This document shows, one piece after another, positions 47,201 to 56,930 of a stretch of 64,000 nucleotides of DNA; the stretch's first letter is position 1; every line of letters starts with the position of its first letter. The notes beneath the pieces were generated by a model. The model saw only the letters and a list, made by a program, of their open reading frames with translations. It searched no databases and was not told the origin of the DNA. The translations under genes were made by a program, and so were the position numbers. Source of the DNA: Pagrus major (Eukaryota > Chordata > Actinopteri > Spariformes > Sparidae); NCBI RefSeq assembly GCF_040436345.1, contig NC_133235.1, forward strand, positions 18,190,660 through 18,254,659, written 5' to 3'.

Positions 47201-47937
47201 TCCCTCTCTCTTACGTAACAACAAGATACGCAGGAAGTTTAGACAACAGGTAGTTGATTTGCATTGCAGAGATATATCGAATCTGCAAATTTGTTTACTA
47301 CTGTTGTCTTTTTTGTGTAATGATATATAGTTAAACACAGTGGTCCGACCTATCTGACATTCCTGCTGTGCTGATTTCATGTACTGTGTCGCTTTGCTGA
47401 AGTCTTTGACATCTACCCAGCAGCAACATCTCTGACTAACCGCCAGTCATGTTATTATGTTTCTAATAGCAGTCCGTCCAAAATGTGTCAGGACTTGTCA
47501 GTCTTGACCAAAGCGAGGACCCTAGCATGGCTAGAAACAACAGAAGGTTGGTATAAAATACCATGTTATCCCTTAATGATGAGTTAAACATGCACAATTT
47601 TAGGCTTTCTGACTTTTTAAGAACATTAGGATCTTAGTAGGTTGTAAAAAAAGTGGGCTTGTGAAATTGAATCTAAGTCTGTGGGTTCAAAACCCAATCT
47701 TATTATTGTAAGGCACCAAAGTAGTTGGATTTGTGTGATGTGACCACAGCTTTACAATGTCAAGGTTTGTAGCAGAAACATGAAAATCTACTTCTTGGAC
47801 AAGAAGCGACTTACCTTTGTACCCGAGGACTGCTACTGCTATAGTGAGCAGGGCACAGAGCACATAGAGCAGTGCAATTGCCGCCCTCAGAGCCCAGTCA
47901 TTTTTACACTTGGTGCACTCTGTTCCTTCCTGAATTC
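38219..47937 (-). CDS. colec12: COLEC12, collectin-12 / CL-P1 scavenger receptor (5'-partial)
   Basis: Minus-strand exons: 47815-47937, 44050-44136, 42918-43961, 41331-41903, 41087-41229, 40842-40951, 40579-40721 and 38219-38238. Phases agree at every junction. The missing first exon should add about 19 codons, giving about 766 residues (human about 742). Order: short cytoplasmic tail, one membrane helix, long coiled coil with many Asn-linked sites, 46 uninterrupted Gly-X-Y triplets, a proline-rich hinge, and a C-type lectin domain with the galactose-type QPD motif and WND. The family is a type II membrane receptor that takes up modified lipoproteins, microbes and galactose-type glycans, and can trigger complement. 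The last 20-bp exon is the least certain part; without it the frame reads to a stop at 40505-40507. Confidence 0.93.
38355..38854 (+). mobile_element. Miniature inverted-repeat element in colec12 last intron
   Basis: The left end tatggaggactgaaactgcc and the right end, read on the other strand, tatggaggacagaaactgcc differ at one base in 20 and go on matching through aaaatc. The 500-bp interior is A+T-rich with aaataaataaatgaatg on the left and tttatttatt on the right, making the whole element near-palindromic. Confidence 0.8.
39600..40329 (+). mobile_element. 5'-truncated LINE, L2/CR1/Rex-like 3' end
   Basis: A plus-strand piece encodes the last part of a non-LTR reverse transcriptase: [19 protein letters not shown] in one frame, then [31 protein letters not shown] and [14 protein letters not shown] in another, ending at 39979. 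A frame change falls near the G run at 39680-39687. The 3' UTR follows, with TTTTA repeats, then gggatcaataaagtgaagtc and a tail of (AGTCTA)n units at 40305-40329. Such simple-repeat tails are typical of L2/CR1-clade fish LINEs. It is antisense to colec12. Confidence 0.85.
40127..40172 (+). repeat. (TTTTA)n tract
   Basis: Pentanucleotide repeat inside the LINE 3' UTR. Confidence 0.9.
40579..40721 (-). CDS. colec12: colec12 lectin-domain exon, C-terminal half
   Basis: Acceptor CTCTCAG, phase 2 in. It encodes [36 protein letters not shown] and RIGFICE. QPD predicts galactose-type specificity, WND is the second calcium-site motif, and cysteines fit the conserved disulfides. The 3' limit is the candidate donor GTCAGT; otherwise the exon runs on to the stop at 40505. 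Confidence 0.9.
40842..40951 (-). CDS. colec12: colec12 lectin-domain exon, middle
   Basis: 110 bp, phase 0 in and 2 out, donor GTGAGC. It encodes [32 protein letters not shown] and LPVF. WLGL(T/S)D and WKWVDG are hallmark motifs of C-type lectin domains. Confidence 0.95.
41087..41229 (-). CDS. colec12: colec12 lectin-domain exon, N-terminal part
   Basis: 143 bp, phase 1 in and 0 out, donor GTAAAT. It encodes [20 protein letters not shown] and [20 protein letters not shown], the opening of the C-type lectin fold. Confidence 0.95.
41331..41903 (-). CDS. colec12: colec12 collagen-stalk and hinge exon
   Basis: One 573-bp exon, phase 1 both sides. The first 138 residues are 46 unbroken Gly-X-Y triplets ([20 protein letters not shown] onward), with KGEKG and RGD-like charged triplets. 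The next 50-odd residues form a Pro/Lys/Gln-rich hinge ([20 protein letters not shown]) before the lectin domain. Both strands read open because GGN/CCN codons mirror each other. Confidence 0.95.
42918..43961 (-). CDS. colec12: colec12 coiled-coil exon
   Basis: A single 1,044-bp exon, phase 1 both sides; acceptor TTTTTCAG, donor GTAAGA. It encodes a 348-residue Leu/Gln/Asp-rich heptad stretch with motifs also found in mammalian collectin-12 ([50 protein letters not shown] and TNFTILQG). Many NxS/T sites suggest heavy N-glycosylation. Confidence 0.96.
44050..44136 (-). CDS. colec12: colec12 exon 3
   Basis: 87 bp, phase 1 both sides, donor GTAAGT. It encodes [20 protein letters not shown] and AVETDLKKL, the membrane-proximal ectodomain. 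Confidence 0.95.
44390..44545. repeat. Fragment of the agtaaaagt repeat family
   Basis: The phrases gacgcagcatgtaatctg, taactaaagttatta and gcctccaaaatgtagtggag match 5720-5830 closely. Located in colec12 intron 2. Confidence 0.7.
45425..45505. repeat. Perfect 39-bp inverted repeat with 3-nt loop
   Basis: Arms 45425-45463 and 45467-45505 are exact reverse complements (left arm starts GGGGTGGAAAGATTAACAGA), separated only by CTA. The first mismatch is at 45424/45506. It lies in colec12 intron 2, in otherwise unique sequence with no sign of a transposon around it. Confidence 0.97.
45510..47814. other. colec12 intron 2, mostly featureless
   Basis: No exon is missing here, because exons 2 and 3 join in phase. 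At about 46880-47160 the phrases cattaagcagtcgaatagttg and agtcaactagtcaattattc suggest an old DNA-transposon fragment. A plus-strand frame at 45519-45734 is unsupported. Confidence 0.45.
47815..47937 (-). CDS. colec12: colec12 exon 2 (membrane anchor)
   Basis: 123 bp, phase 1 both sides, donor GTAAGT. It encodes [20 protein letters not shown] (cytoplasmic, with a conserved CxxC) and the membrane helix [20 protein letters not shown]. This matches the second exon of mammalian COLEC12, so one upstream exon is missing from the window. Confidence 0.96.
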
Positions 47938-49314
47938 CTGAAACATACAACAGAATTTGTGTCAAAAATCGGTGTCGGCTTTGTCCTAGTAACAGAATAC
48001 AATGTTGAGAAGCAGTAGTAGCTCAAATATTGTGCAACTGGAGCAGGGAGTTCATAAAAATACACCAAAGGTTTTCATTCAAAAGTGAAATCAACAAGGG
48101 ATGTTTTTTTTAAATTTGATGACTAAGTTTAGTACCGCATGTCTAACGCGGGACACGTTGTGCCTTTCTTCAGCCAAGTATCAATTGAAAACATTTGCTC
48201 TCATGAATAGGCAGGACGACTCACTGTGAAACTTAAAAAACACTGCACATGTGTGAGCCATACGACAGAAACAGCAAAACAAAACAGGACAACTCCACTT
48301 GTGCGTCATTCCTTGTTGTCATCCAACCTAAAACCACGGTGCAGTGAAATTTTGGGTCATTCATGTCCAAGATCTTCCCTAGTCACATCCTGACGACCAC
48401 CAGCCCCATGTGATATGATGCTAAACGTTAGACTATAGGCAGGATGTTTACTTGACTTCAGTAGAGCTGACCAAGTTGCCTGCGGCAAACAAAGCGAGAG
48501 GGGCAGCTGGTGTTTATTCACAACATGCAATAAAGATCGTTCAGTAGATGGAACAAACTTTTAATCAGAGTACAGAGGAAGAGAAAATTTGTGGAAACCT
48601 GTCACAATTAATCAGACAGGAAACTTATAAATTAAATAACCTGAGCAAAAACAAAACAGCTTAAAATACACTTATTGTTGTAAATCAAACTTAAACCTAC
48701 ATTTGTGCTATCCAAAATGTGACTTACAGGAAAAATGTGGTTTATTATTGTTGCCCTGGCTATTTGTTTGTCTCAGTCACAATAACACTGACTAAAGTAA
48801 TTGCTGGGATCGGGGCTAAAAATAGATCCACTGAGGCAACAAATGTGAGCAGTCAGACATCATACAGGTCATAAACAAGCCAGTTTAGCCAGACTAGCTA
48901 CCACATTATTTGGTTTTGGAGGTCAAAATCCATCATTGCATAGAAAAACAGTGAGTGTGCACAACAATGGCGTGCTGCTGGAAAAATTAATTTGGTCTTT
49001 GCTTTCTCTTGGCTTGTCTGGTGATTTGATTACAACCTACTGGTCACATGACTGCTTCTGTTTCTTGCCCCTCTGCCTTCTCAGCAATTACATTGGGGAG
49101 TAAACCATTATCATAACCAATAGAACCAATGGACAGAGCTATGAAAATAAAACAGCACAGTTAGTGCAATGTCCTTTGTTACCAAGTTCATGTGATCATT
49201 AATAATGGGAACAGAGGTTGGAATATTTTTACCAAATGAAATGTAAAGAGTATCTCTACATGAAGGTCTTTACCCAAGGTTTTCAATCTAAACTGCTTTT
49301 AGAAAGTTGGCCTG
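47938..49314. other. colec12 intron 1 or upstream DNA
   Basis: I looked on the minus strand for the conserved first-exon peptide of collectin-12 followed by a phase-1 donor and did not find it here or further right. No other feature is seen. Confidence 0.5.
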
Positions 49315-49804
49315 AAAGGAACAGTTCACCCAAGAATTTAAATTTAGTTATTATCAACTCATGCCCATGTTGATGTAAAGTCAGAGAGAAGTTTAGTAGT
49401 CCACATAACAATTCTGGAGCTTCACAGCCAAACAGCGTTGCAGCATCCTTCTAAATGACTGAAGTAGATGGGGACTTGTTGTAAAACATAAAAAACAACC
49501 AATAAAAAGCGTGTCCTCAACAATCCAAGTCCAAGCTACAGTGTAGATCTTGGCTTTTGAAATCTATTTTGGATTTCAAAGCTGACAGAGACTTGGATTA
49601 CGTTGCTGTTTCTCTGTTGTTTTCTTTACATTTTAAAACAAGTCCCCATCTACCTCAGTGGTTTAGAAGAATGCTGCATCACTTTTTTGCTGTGAAGCTC
49701 CGTAAATGTTTTGTGGACTATGAAACTTCACCCCACTTTCCATCAGCATGAGGGTGAGGAGATAATGGCTGATTTTCATTTTCGGGTAAACTCATCCTTT
49801 AAAG
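49315..49804 (+). mobile_element. Miniature inverted-repeat element
   Basis: The left end aaaggaacagttcacccaag and the right end (other strand: aaaggatgagtttacccgaa) are imperfect inverted repeats. The interior also folds back: gtagatggggacttgttgta (about 49465) opposes aaaacaagtccccatctac (about 49637). About 490 bp, non-coding. Confidence 0.8.
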
Positions 49805-49999
49805 TTTGGCTCCTGATTTAGACCATTTCCATTATCTAACACAATCTTCATGTTGTGTAAAAAATGCATGTTTTATGGATCACTGTGCTGTCAAAGGTCC
49901 TGTATGTGGGATGTGTGGGGACCTGTTGGAAAAAATGGAATATACCAGTCATAATTATGTTTTCATTAGCGTATAATAACCTGAATGAGCCTTTTATAT

Positions 50000-50180
50000 C
50001 TACAGTCAGAGACAGTGGCTCCTCAGGAGCTGTACTGCCGTGTTTCTACATTAGCCCAGAATGGACATACCGTTGTCCAATACTGGCTTTGCACTAGGGT
50101 AGGTCTATTGTTTCCACTGGAGGAAGCAACAAAAATACCCCAGATGGACACACATCTTCATATGACTTCCTCCAGAGGCT
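50000..50180 (+). repeat. Dispersed repeat fragment
   Basis: The phrases gtggctcctcaggagctgta and gccgtgtttctacattagcc followed by agaatgga are of a type I recognise as recurring in fish genomes. No ends can be defined. Confidence 0.45.
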
Positions 50181-50365
50181 CGGCTCGGTCCCTTTAAGTT
50201 ATGTCACCCGTGATGGGACTGACAAGAGGCTCCATCCTTCCCAGTCGGGGGTGGGCCAAGACCACCAGAGGGGTACTGGGGGTTTGGCCTCTTGGCTTTG
50301 GACCCACACATCTGTGCAAACATAACGTCTGACCACTTCAAAGGGGCCCAGCCGAGGACCCAGAC

Positions 50366-50797
50366 ATGGATATGCAGGCCACTGTTGTCCTTACGTGTGC
50401 TGAGAGCCTCATGTTGGGAGCGAGTGTGGAGAGCTCCATCAGAACCCCCCCCCCACTGGCCCTGACCACATGCTGCTTAAAGGACAACATCACACCATGT
50501 AAACAAGCAGCTGACCGTCTGCAGGTTCTGGGTCAAGAGCAAAGCAGGGGAGGTATTTCTGTGTTCATTAGAGTACGAACTCGACCAGAGTGCCGACATC
50601 ATACATGTGTTCTTCATGCCTGCAGGGTCACTGAATTTCAAATACTTTCTAACAGTCAAAACCTCCAAACTCGGGATTTTCTCATTGTAGATGTTTCAAT
50701 AATTAACTTTTCAACAAACCTCCCGCTACTAAAGCACAAGAAGAGATTCTTCAGGGACACTGTTGCCACATACATTTGCAGACATGCAGATTTATAA
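50366..50797 (+). other. 143-codon open frame, probably not a gene
   Basis: The frame has no membrane segment, motif or splice support and passes through a C10 run at about 50447. It lies in the region between colec12 exon 2 and the window end. Kept as a note because the frame is long for this base composition. Confidence 0.1.
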
Positions 50798-50799
50798 CA

Positions 50800-52820
50800 G
50801 TGGGGGGCGCAGCACGACTAAATGAATGAGCCGTGCTGTGAGCTCTACTACTAGAAAACTACAAAATTACCAAAACAAAGACACGAAAAAATGATGAGGA
50901 ATAACCTGTGTTGGGTGTCTCATAATATTAGCTTCTGACAGTATGAAACAACAAGCTCAGATGCCACTTGGAGACTACACATCCCAAAAACAAAGAGAAG
51001 CCTGGTGACACACTGATATAGTGATCACTATATTATCCTGATAAACATCAAAATATTCCTAAAACTTTAAAATTAAAAACTAAAAATGCACCAAAACATA
51101 CTTAAACCACTTTAACTTTACATTTTGTTAGGAGACAAATTGCATCACAGATAGGACACATATGTATATATTTTAGTAAAAAAACAAACAAAGAATTTTA
51201 AGTAAGTAAATCATAAGGTCTCCATGCATGAATGAAAGATAAATAATGGTGGTCTCCCTGTTGTACAATGTGCAAACCATGCCTGCAGCCATGGTGGCAG
51301 GCTTAGGCAATTCAAAATAATTGAAAATATTATATACAAAAGGGAGCCCTGCAGAGAAAGTTTTGAAACCAGCATAATACACCCAAAGAGCTGGCAGGCG
51401 AGTTGCACTGTGGGTAATGTAGGCACTAGAGTTTGATGGGGAAGAAAAATGCACAGAATAAAAAAGATGAAATCTCTTATTCTGCTGCATTGACTTTGAT
51501 GTATCTCGTAAAACCCCATTCCGTTATGAATCCAAAAATGTTAGTGGCAGCAAAGGAAAAATGCATGCGATTCCAACTTGGAACGTGGATGTTCAAGCTA
51601 TTTCTTTCCATCATGGGAAAAATTTGTTTATGATGAGGGAAATCAGATGAAAGAGCTTTGACTGTCAGGGCATAAATCTCAAAGCAGCATGTGGTGTCCA
51701 CGCATACTTTAAAGTTCTTATAGTTCAGACATACTGCGCTGTAGAAGCTGGCAGGGACACGTTCCAAACCCAGACTGTCATGTTCTCGCAGCGGTGATGC
51801 TAAAACTGAACGAACATGGAAATTCAGTCTGGGCAGAGAAGACACTGGCTCCTTCCAGGGTCGCAACATTTTCCCACTGCTTGTAAGTGTTTTCTGTTCC
51901 CCTCTCAGCAATTTTGCTTAAACAACTGTTCTGTCAGCGATGGGGCAAACAGAAATGATGAAAGGCAAACGCTCCCGAGGTAGCCGCAGCATTCTGTTAC
52001 ACAGAATTGAGAAAGAAAATAAAACTACTGGGTTTCTAAACACATACTCGCTGCGGGTCAAGTAGTTCTTGCAAACACTGTGATGGCTTGTTACGTAATA
52101 ATTACATCCACATAAGATGTTAAGACATGTTTTCGTAATCATGGTAAGTATAGTAAACATCTGTGGGACTGAACTCATGCTGTTTATTATCCTGATGACA
52201 GTAATCAAAGCATGCTACCGTCAATCAAAAACATCAAGTATTAAAATGTGATGCTCAATTTTGATAAAAGAAAATCAAATACAGCCTTAGAATCCAGGAA
52301 TCACTACACTTTCTTCTTTGCACGTACTGCTTACTTAGTTTTATGTTACAACCCACCATGATGTACCTCAGTAGTCGGTAAGCGTGTCGTGTTTCATATC
52401 CAAAGAGCCATTGGGACTTCTTGCTGTTGATGCATAAAATACCACAGTGCATAAACATGCTGACACATACATGTCATGAGCTGACTGAAAACACATTGCT
52501 AAACCAAATGGCCCGGTGCAGAACATGGGAGGACTGAGCCTGTTGAGAGTTGAGAAGCTGGATGGCAGCCAGAAAGTCCCAATCAACAAGCTGGTATGCA
52601 GCCAGATTATCCCCAAGAGGTAAATAAATGCCAGAAAAAGCCTAGAAAGAGCAGAGGTAACATGGAGTACTTTATCTTACATATTACAAGAACCATGTAT
52701 CACCATTTTTGGCCTGTTTTTTTGCGTTCACATAACAATTTATCGGGCTGGTTTATGGACCAAGACAAAAAAATATTGATAGAACCACAATTTTGAAAAA
52801 CATTTGCCTGCAGGGGAGAG
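50800..52820. other. Non-coding DNA, no feature seen
   Basis: Frames on both strands are short or lack support, including the 144-codon minus frame at 51477-51911. Confidence 0.45.
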
Positions 52821-52829
52821 TATCTTTGT

Positions 52830-53265
52830 TTCTAGGGCCCTGTGTTCCTAGGGTACTAAGTTCCCAGGGTCCTATGTTCCCCTGCACAATATTCTCCCTC
52901 TTGTGTTCAGGCCAAAAAACCCAAATCCTTAAGGTGGGGAACATATGATTGAAACATAGAAATTTGGAAAGACAGGACCCTGAGATAAAACGTGTAGAAA
53001 TGGGGAACATACAAACCCTTTGTTATGGTCCCATTAAGTGCCACATAAATCTAGGGAACATAGGACCATAGGAACAATGAATATTTGAGAGCAAAGGACC
53101 CTGGGAACAAAGGACTGTTCCTCACGTTCCCACTAATTGCCATATAAGCTACTGAAAATATGACCCCGGGAACATAGGACCCTTTGTCATGTTCCCACTA
53201 TGTGCCATATAAAGCTGGGGAACATAGGACCCTGAGAACATAGGACCATTTGCCATGTTAGAGAC
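52830..53265 (+). repeat. Degenerate minisatellite, ggaacataggacc unit
   Basis: The core ggaacataggacc(c/a) recurs at about 53054, 53170, 53219 and 53236, with variants (ggaacataca, aagacaggaccctgag) to the left and reverse forms (ggtcctatgttccc) near 52869. A larger unit, ccatataa..ctggggaacataggaccc..catgttcccactatgtg, appears two to three times from about 53030. Confidence 0.75.
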
Positions 53266-54182
53266 AATTGTGGTTCAGCTTTATCATAGTTAATTAGCCT
53301 ACTGTTGTAAAACTAATGGACAGAGGCAGAGAAAAAGGGATGAGAAGAGAAACAGAAAGCTAAAGATGGGGGCAGTCCAGTGTGGTGTCTGTAAAACAGC
53401 TGTATTTTATTTGGACTGACTAAGTCAGTCAAAGAAAAAAAAAACCCCAACACTTATTCCCTTATTCCACGTACCTGCCATTAGACTTGCCTGCATGCCC
53501 TGTCTCACTCCTGCATGGCTGGCAGTGGAAACTTCCATGGGAACACAAAGACAGCCTGTACAGACTAGAGCCTTTTTGTGTGAAGACCCTTTGTGCAGAG
53601 TGTTAATACTATGTTATATACAGTAACTGGGTGGCGACCACAGGAATTCTTTCACTTCACAGACTACCATTTTGTGTTATATGAAAGCTGAGGATGGTCA
53701 CGAGCCAAAAAGCAGCAGTCACACAGACGTTTCTCCACCTGCATAGAGTCAGATGGATTACAATGCCGCCAAATCCTAGATTTTTGTCTTACACTTCCAG
53801 ACGGATCACACACATTTTTCTTTGAAGTGGGTACACTACTACGTGGTATTTGTTAACAAATGTACAAACTGTAAAAACTATTATTACACCTAATGGTGGC
53901 TCATGGTACAGCTTGTAATTTCCCACTGAAACAATTAGGTTTAAAAACTCCTTCAACAAACCAAAACACAAACATGTAGACACAAAAATGTATAGAAAAC
54001 AAACAATGTTTCATTGGCAACCCCTTGAATAAGGATTTTCAATAAATGTGTAATTTGGTGGCTAAGACATGTAATTCTGCTGTCATGGTTAGGCATAAGA
54101 TTTCCATTTTCTCTCAGTACACATGATCCGCGTTCATGATATTTAACAGCTGTGACAGCAAGGCTGGTACTGTTTTCACCTC
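53266..54182. other. Non-coding DNA, no feature seen
   Basis: No gene or repeat with clear limits is seen. Confidence 0.45.
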
Positions 54183-54204
54183 GTCTGTCTGTCTGTCTGT
54201 CTGT
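54183..54204 (+). repeat. (GTCT)n microsatellite
   Basis: Five GTCT units and part of a sixth. Confidence 0.9.
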
Positions 54205-54384
54205 GGGTTTTTCCTTTTTTTGATTTCTAATATTCGGTTGTTTAGAGGCCTGAAGAAGTAGCATTATCAAGTATTTTACACAAAAAAGCTCAAAGTTAAG
54301 GGAAAGGCAAACAAAGCTGACAGTCTACAGCTATGCTCGCGGCTCTGTTAGGCTGTATTTCCATACAGCAGTGCTCTGAGCTAA

Positions 54385-54500
54385 ATCATTAGCATGCTAA
54401 CATCCTCACAGCTATAATGCTAACAAGTTGGTGTTTTGCAAGTATAACTTTTTTATACGTTACACATCATAGTTTAGTTTGTTAGCATGCTAACAATTGC
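54385..54500. repeat. TTAGCATGCTAA palindrome pair
   Basis: Two perfect 12-bp palindromes at 54389-54400 and 54482-54493 flank a short stretch with other gctaac phrases. The same palindrome occurs at 9910-9921 and 15287-15298. Confidence 0.7.
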
Positions 54501-54554
54501 TAATTAGCGCTGAACACAAAGTACCACTCAGGCTGGTAAAAGTATCAAATTACA

Positions 54555-54810
54555 GTATTGAACTAAAATTTTGACCTGATGATGACGTTAGATGAAAAGT
54601 CAGTCATCAAAGCTCTTACAATTCACCTGAGGGGTGACATGAATGTGTTTTTAGGAAAACAAATGTCAACTTCTTATTGGGGGTTGATCGGACGTCAGAG
54701 GATCACCAAAGTCATTCAGATTCATCCTTTGGTGACCATGAATGTTTGTGCAAAATTTCATGGCAATCCATCTAACAGTTGTTGAGATATTTCAGTCTGG
54801 ACCAAAGGTG
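54555..54810 (+). repeat. Dispersed repeat with 'ttgagatatt' unit
   Basis: It starts ttttgacctgatgatgacgt and contains gtcagaggatcaccaaagtc, catggcaatccatctaac and gttgttgagatattt. Parts of the same unit occur at 9990-10020 and 10883-11270. Confidence 0.75.
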
Positions 54811-56740
54811 TGAACCAACCCAGCAGTCCACATTTGCATCCTGAAACCACTAATGCTAGAAGGAAAAAATACATTTACAGATTTTCTTCACCTCTATTCC
54901 CTTTAATCCTCTGGTGACCAGGTGGGAGTTGTGGCTCTAGACAGAGTGATTACTTCAGCATTTTTTATCAGAATATTTGTATCCCATTCCAGAGTTTAGT
55001 TCTGTTACTTCCTGTCAACAGATGTGTCCATGTTCTACACTTGACTTTAAGTAAACAAAGTGAACTAATTGAGTGATGGCCTTCTCTTTTCTGCAATCCA
55101 TAAGATGATGTTATTGTACTGTTTGCATAGTGCAGCTTGGGGTTCAGGAACTGAGCTAACATGGTGCGCTGGGGTCATGGTGCCGCCCCCCCCCGCCCCC
55201 GGCCCTTATAGCTACCCCAGCATTAACAGTTGCCAACTGGAATGTTAACAAGTAAACACTCACCAACAGGGGAAGTTACCACTGAGACAAATTACTAAGG
55301 CATTAGGATCCTGGAATTGCTGAGCTAGCCTAGCATGCCTGGGACGAGTTTTTTTTTTTCACTCGCTGCTAACAGGTTTATGACACTTTAAATTGGGCCC
55401 CCAGTCCCCTGGAACATCTGGATCTTGTTACAGCGGAGCCAAATCAAAGGACGCATGCAAACATTTGATACATCATCCCTTCATGCCAAGCATTATAAGA
55501 ATAAGGGGCGAAGGTTTTTAACTTTGCCTTCAGTAGGCTATTTTGGGTGTTTTTATAAGAGACCTTCTCAGTGGTACTCGACTTCCTTTTCATGATGAGT
55601 AAGGAGATCAGTGGTTTGCAGACAGAGATCTTTATGTTGAGTTGTTTAAAGAAAAATAACATATGGAGGGCTGCATGTCTGAACAGGATGAGATGCCTTC
55701 ATTATACGTACTCACACGCACACACACACATTGCCTAAAGCTGACAAAGCTGAACAGTGTCCTTTGAAGGCTTTGGCCACCGACCATAACATAAACACCA
55801 TACTGGGGTATACGGTAGAATGTGGACAGGCGTCTTTGGAGAACATCCCATTCTGCACGCTATCATCTCTCAAGTCTTGTTCTATATAGGCCTGAAAATA
55901 TGTACTCAGGGACTGTGCACAATTTATTAAGAGGGGATCATTGAAGGGGTTATGCATTTTTCCCTTTTCCTGAGGGAGAGGTAACAGAATTATTTGGGAA
56001 AGTAGGTTGGATCTTTTAACTTTTTCTCATCACAGATTCATTCTTCCCATGTGAGATTTGATGCGAAAGATAAAAGAAAAAGGAAAATTGAATAGTTACA
56101 CCACAAAGATGTTTTTCATTTTGACATTAAACTCTGGGCTTTTTCAAAGAGCTGCCTGGAAGAAATGTCTCACACAACCAGCTCATGAAACTCATGCAAC
56201 TGTTTTGAACATCAGTCAGACATCTGACCTCATGCATTACAGGCTGTAGTTTTGTCTGATCTAATATCCGATCTAATACAACAGCTTCATTAAGTGGAAT
56301 CCCGAGCATTTCACTCATTCTGTGGCTGTAATAAACATTTACTCAGCTCTTTATTAAAAAATAGAGTGGCTGGAGGATTTAGTTACCAATATATGGATGC
56401 ATTTTGAGACATTATGGAGAGGGTAGTGCATTTTTTTTCTATGTGAAGTGGAGTGTCAAAAAATGATTTAATAATGCTGAAGAGGGTCTTGTTTTATAAA
56501 AAAGTAATGTGTAAGATTCAACCCCCCTGACCCACACAGTCCGTTAACCAGCCCAGTCGCCAGGATACAATGATTAGCAGTTAACGTTTCTGCAAATCAC
56601 TGATACGTTCACATTTGTACGTGTCATGGGCTACGTACCACACTGACATTTACACACAATGTGTCATATGACGTTCATACTTCATGTTTATGTTTATCGT
56701 GTTTATACTTTAAGACTGTAGATATTTGTTAGCAAACCTC
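54811..56740. other. Non-coding DNA, no gene recognised
   Basis: A C-rich run lies at about 55185-55200 and short CA tract at about 55712-55730. No other supported feature. Confidence 0.45.
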
Positions 56741-56744
56741 AGGA

Positions 56745-56930
56745 CAGTTTCCAGCCATGCTTGTGGTGACAAAAAACAAGCTATTTTTCACAGAAAGGTG
56801 GAACATCTTCAACCATATTTGTGGCGACCAAAACAGGTATCTTAAGACAAATAATGATCTTTTCCTAACCCTTACAAAGTGATTTGTGTACCTAAACCTA
56901 ACCAGGCCATAAGCACAGCACTGTAGTTAC
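56745..56930 (+). repeat. Dispersed repeat with 'cctaaacctaacca' phrase
   Basis: Two loosely repeated units (ttgtggtgacaaaaaacaag and tttgtggcgaccaaaacagg) precede agtgatttgtgtacctaaac and ctaaccag. The end matches the repeats near 775-835 and 6690-6800. Confidence 0.6.
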
